Notes under the pieces: generated by a model
The model's input: the letters and a program-made list of their open reading frames with translations, nothing else
The model's database searches: none
What the model was told of the DNA's origin: nothing
Assembly: GCA_030433225.1 (NCBI GenBank)
Contig: JAUIMD010000138.1
Coordinates: 1 to 5,939 of the forward strand
Direction: 5' to 3'
From: Bacteroidia bacterium
Lineage (GTDB): Bacteria > Bacteroidota > Bacteroidia > Bacteroidales > UBA5342
Length of the DNA stretch: 5,939 nt
Made by a program: the position numbers and the translations under genes
Shown: positions 4,463-5,939 of the stretch, piece by piece
How the letters are laid out: each line of letters begins with the position of its first letter
Numbering within the stretch: the first letter of the stretch is position 1

Positions 4463-5939
4463 ATGAAAACAATCGCAACCACCTTAATTATAGTGCTGAA
4501 TTTTACCTATTCAGCATTATGCCAAAGCAGCTACATTCAAATCGTGTGCGAGCCCGGTGTTGAAGTGCTGCTGGACGGAGAAAAACAAGGCCTTACAAAC
4601 CATCAGGTTGGAGGTTATATTTTAGAGGGATTAACCGCCGGAAAACATAAGGTTGCCCTCAATAAAGAAGGACACGTATTACAAAGCGGTGAAGTAAGCC
4701 TGAATGATGGCGAGGTATTTACGTATTACGCATCTCCCTTTGTACCCCAGGTAAGCATTGCACAAAAAGGCACGCCAACCGCTAAAACAGTGGCTGCGGT
4801 GGTTCCCCAAACCGTTAAAACGGGAAACCTTAAGGTGCAGTCGGTGCCGGTAGAAATGACCATTCGTATGCCTGAGCTGGAGGTGGAAAGCCTAAAGTCG
4901 GATGACCAATGGTATGCTTCTAACGTGCAAAAAGGAAAGTATGTGATTCAATACCTGTGGAACGATAAGTTGTTGCAGGATACCGTGGAAATATTTGAAA
5001 ACCGCATGACACACATATTTGTAAACCTGGTAAGTAATGAAATTACCGATAAAAGCGTGTGGGCCAGAGATCATAAAAAGGTGTTGGCCGCATCAGCCGT
5101 ACCCAAAACTTTTGCCACCATTAGGGTGGAGGAAAAACCAAGCATTACTTCCGGGGCTACACCTGCAATGGATCAGGCTGCAATAGAGGAAGAAGTGATG
5201 GAGGAAATGGTGGACGAAATGCCGCAGCCCGAGGAGGAAGAAGGCTTATCTCCAGAGCCGTCACCTGCCCCGTCTCCAACCTTTCAATCAACAGCCCTGG
5301 TAATTGAAGCCATGGAAATGGTGCAAGTAAACGGTGGTACCTATAAAATGGGCGCTAAAAAAAGCAGCCCCGATGAAAAACCACGTCACGATGTACAGAT
5401 AAATTCGTTTAACATCAGCAAATACGAAGTAACAAACGATCAATACTGTGCCTTTTTAAATCAGGTAAAGTGTCCTGAAAATGGGGAGTATCGCGGACAT
5501 AAAATGTTCGATCTATCGCTTGATGGTGTCGGCATTGAATACATAGATGGCCGTTTCCTGAGTAAAAAAGGGAAAGGATATTATCCTGTGGTAGGTGTTA
5601 CCTGGTATGGGGCAACTGAATTTTGCGAATGGGCCGGAGGACGGCTTCCAACTGAAGCAGAATGGGAGTTTGCTGCCCGTGGTGGTGCAAAAGCCGAAAA
5701 TACAGAATATGCAGGCTCAGGCTTCTTTTATAAAGTAGGCTGGGGAAAATCAAATTCTGACGGCAAAGCTCATATGGTAGGGCAAAAAGCACCAAACGAA
5801 CTGGGTATTTATGACATGAGTGGAAATGTATTGGAGTGGTGCAGCGATTGGTACAGTGAAACGTACTATAAAAAAAGCTCCGAAGATAACCCATTGGGAC
5901 CATCCTCAGGGACAAAAAAAGTAGCGCGCGGAGGGTGTT
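4463..5939 (+). CDS. Exported PEGA-PEGA-SUMF1 protein, second paralogue, cut by window end
   Basis: 492 codons are visible with no stop. The layout matches the upstream gene. A signal peptide ends ALC before Gln21. A PEGA-like domain covers 21-92 (CEPGVEVLLDGEKQG, then LTAGKHKV). A second begins at Thr120, the same residue number as in the paralogue, and runs to about 190. An acidic linker (about 191-283) is rich in Glu and Met, then Pro/Ser. The SUMF1 domain starts near 284: MVQVNGGTYKMG, GGRLPTEAEWEFAARGG (392-408) and DMSGNVLEWC (451-460, with Leu457 where the paralogue has Trp). Cys329, Cys388 and Cys460 match Cys309, Cys368 and Cys440 of the first protein. The last codon is Cys492 directly after RGG, where the paralogue and true FGE have Ser. 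The expected active-site pair lies just past the edge. Cys20 might suggest a lipoprotein, but Leu19 fits a lipobox poorly. The ATG lacks an SD sequence; the gene is probably expressed with its upstream neighbour. Confidence 0.9.
   Translation, partial: MKTIATTLIIVLNFTYSALCQSSYIQIVCEPGVEVLLDGEKQGLTNHQVGGYILEGLTAGKHKVALNKEGHVLQSGEVSLNDGEVFTYYASPFVPQVSIAQKGTPTAKTVAAVVPQTVKTGNLKVQSVPVEMTIRMPELEVESLKSDDQWYASNVQKGKYVIQYLWNDKLLQDTVEIFENRMTHIFVNLVSNEITDKSVWARDHKKVLAASAVPKTFATIRVEEKPSITSGATPAMDQAAIEEEVMEEMVDEMPQPEEEEGLSPEPSPAPSPTFQSTALVIEAMEMVQVNGGTYKMGAKKSSPDEKPRHDVQINSFNISKYEVTNDQYCAFLNQVKCPENGEYRGHKMFDLSLDGVGIEYIDGRFLSKKGKGYYPVVGVTWYGATEFCEWAGGRLPTEAEWEFAARGGAKAENTEYAGSGFFYKVGWGKSNSDGKAHMVGQKAPNELGIYDMSGNVLEWCSDWYSETYYKKSSEDNPLGPSSGTKKVARGGC

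Noticed and set aside
4511..4525. Lipobox at Cys20 of the second paralogue
   Set aside because: Leu at -1 does not fit the lipobox, and the aligned site in the first paralogue is an ordinary cleavage before Gln.
3021..5915. Several minus-strand frames opposite the two SUMF1 genes
   Set aside because: Each lies wholly or almost wholly within a clear plus-strand gene, and recurring fragments mirror the duplicated sense sequence.

Overview
The window reads as chromosomal DNA of a member of the Bacteroidota. Three things point that way. Promoter-like elements carry the phylum's -7 box, TATATTTG (consensus TAnnTTTG), in one case with a TTG 20 bases upstream. None of the three start codons has a Shine-Dalgarno sequence. 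The exported proteins look cleaved just before a Gln, and they use an FGE/SUMF1 domain type that is common in this phylum. The genus cannot be told from this sequence.

Layout. Bases 1-2023, minus strand: a UvrD/PcrA-type DNA helicase, all seven checked SF1 motifs present, cut at its C-terminus by the window edge. Bases 2024-2882: an unusually rich intergenic region. It holds the helicase promoter, a candidate small RNA of about 100 nt (2329-2428) with its own -7 box, a 5' hairpin and a strong intrinsic terminator, and then a long leader for the next gene with several inverted repeats. The best of these is a 37-nt hairpin (2832-2868) ending 14 nt before the start codon. Bases 2883-4403 and 4463-5939, plus strand: two tandem paralogous genes, 59 bases apart and probably one operon. 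The second runs off the window. Both encode an exported protein with a signal peptide, two PEGA-like beta domains, a Pro/Ala/Glu-rich linker and a C-terminal FGE-sulfatase (SUMF1) domain.

How the parts may work together. The helicase is a housekeeping repair gene, divergently placed and with no evident functional link to its neighbours. The two SUMF1 proteins are probably envelope or periplasmic proteins. The first lacks one of the two copper-binding cysteines of true formylglycine-generating enzymes (Ser475 in place of Cys), so a binding or structural role is more likely than catalysis. The second is cut at its putative active site, so its state cannot be judged. The least explained parts of the window are the candidate small RNA and the structured leader of the SUMF1 operon.
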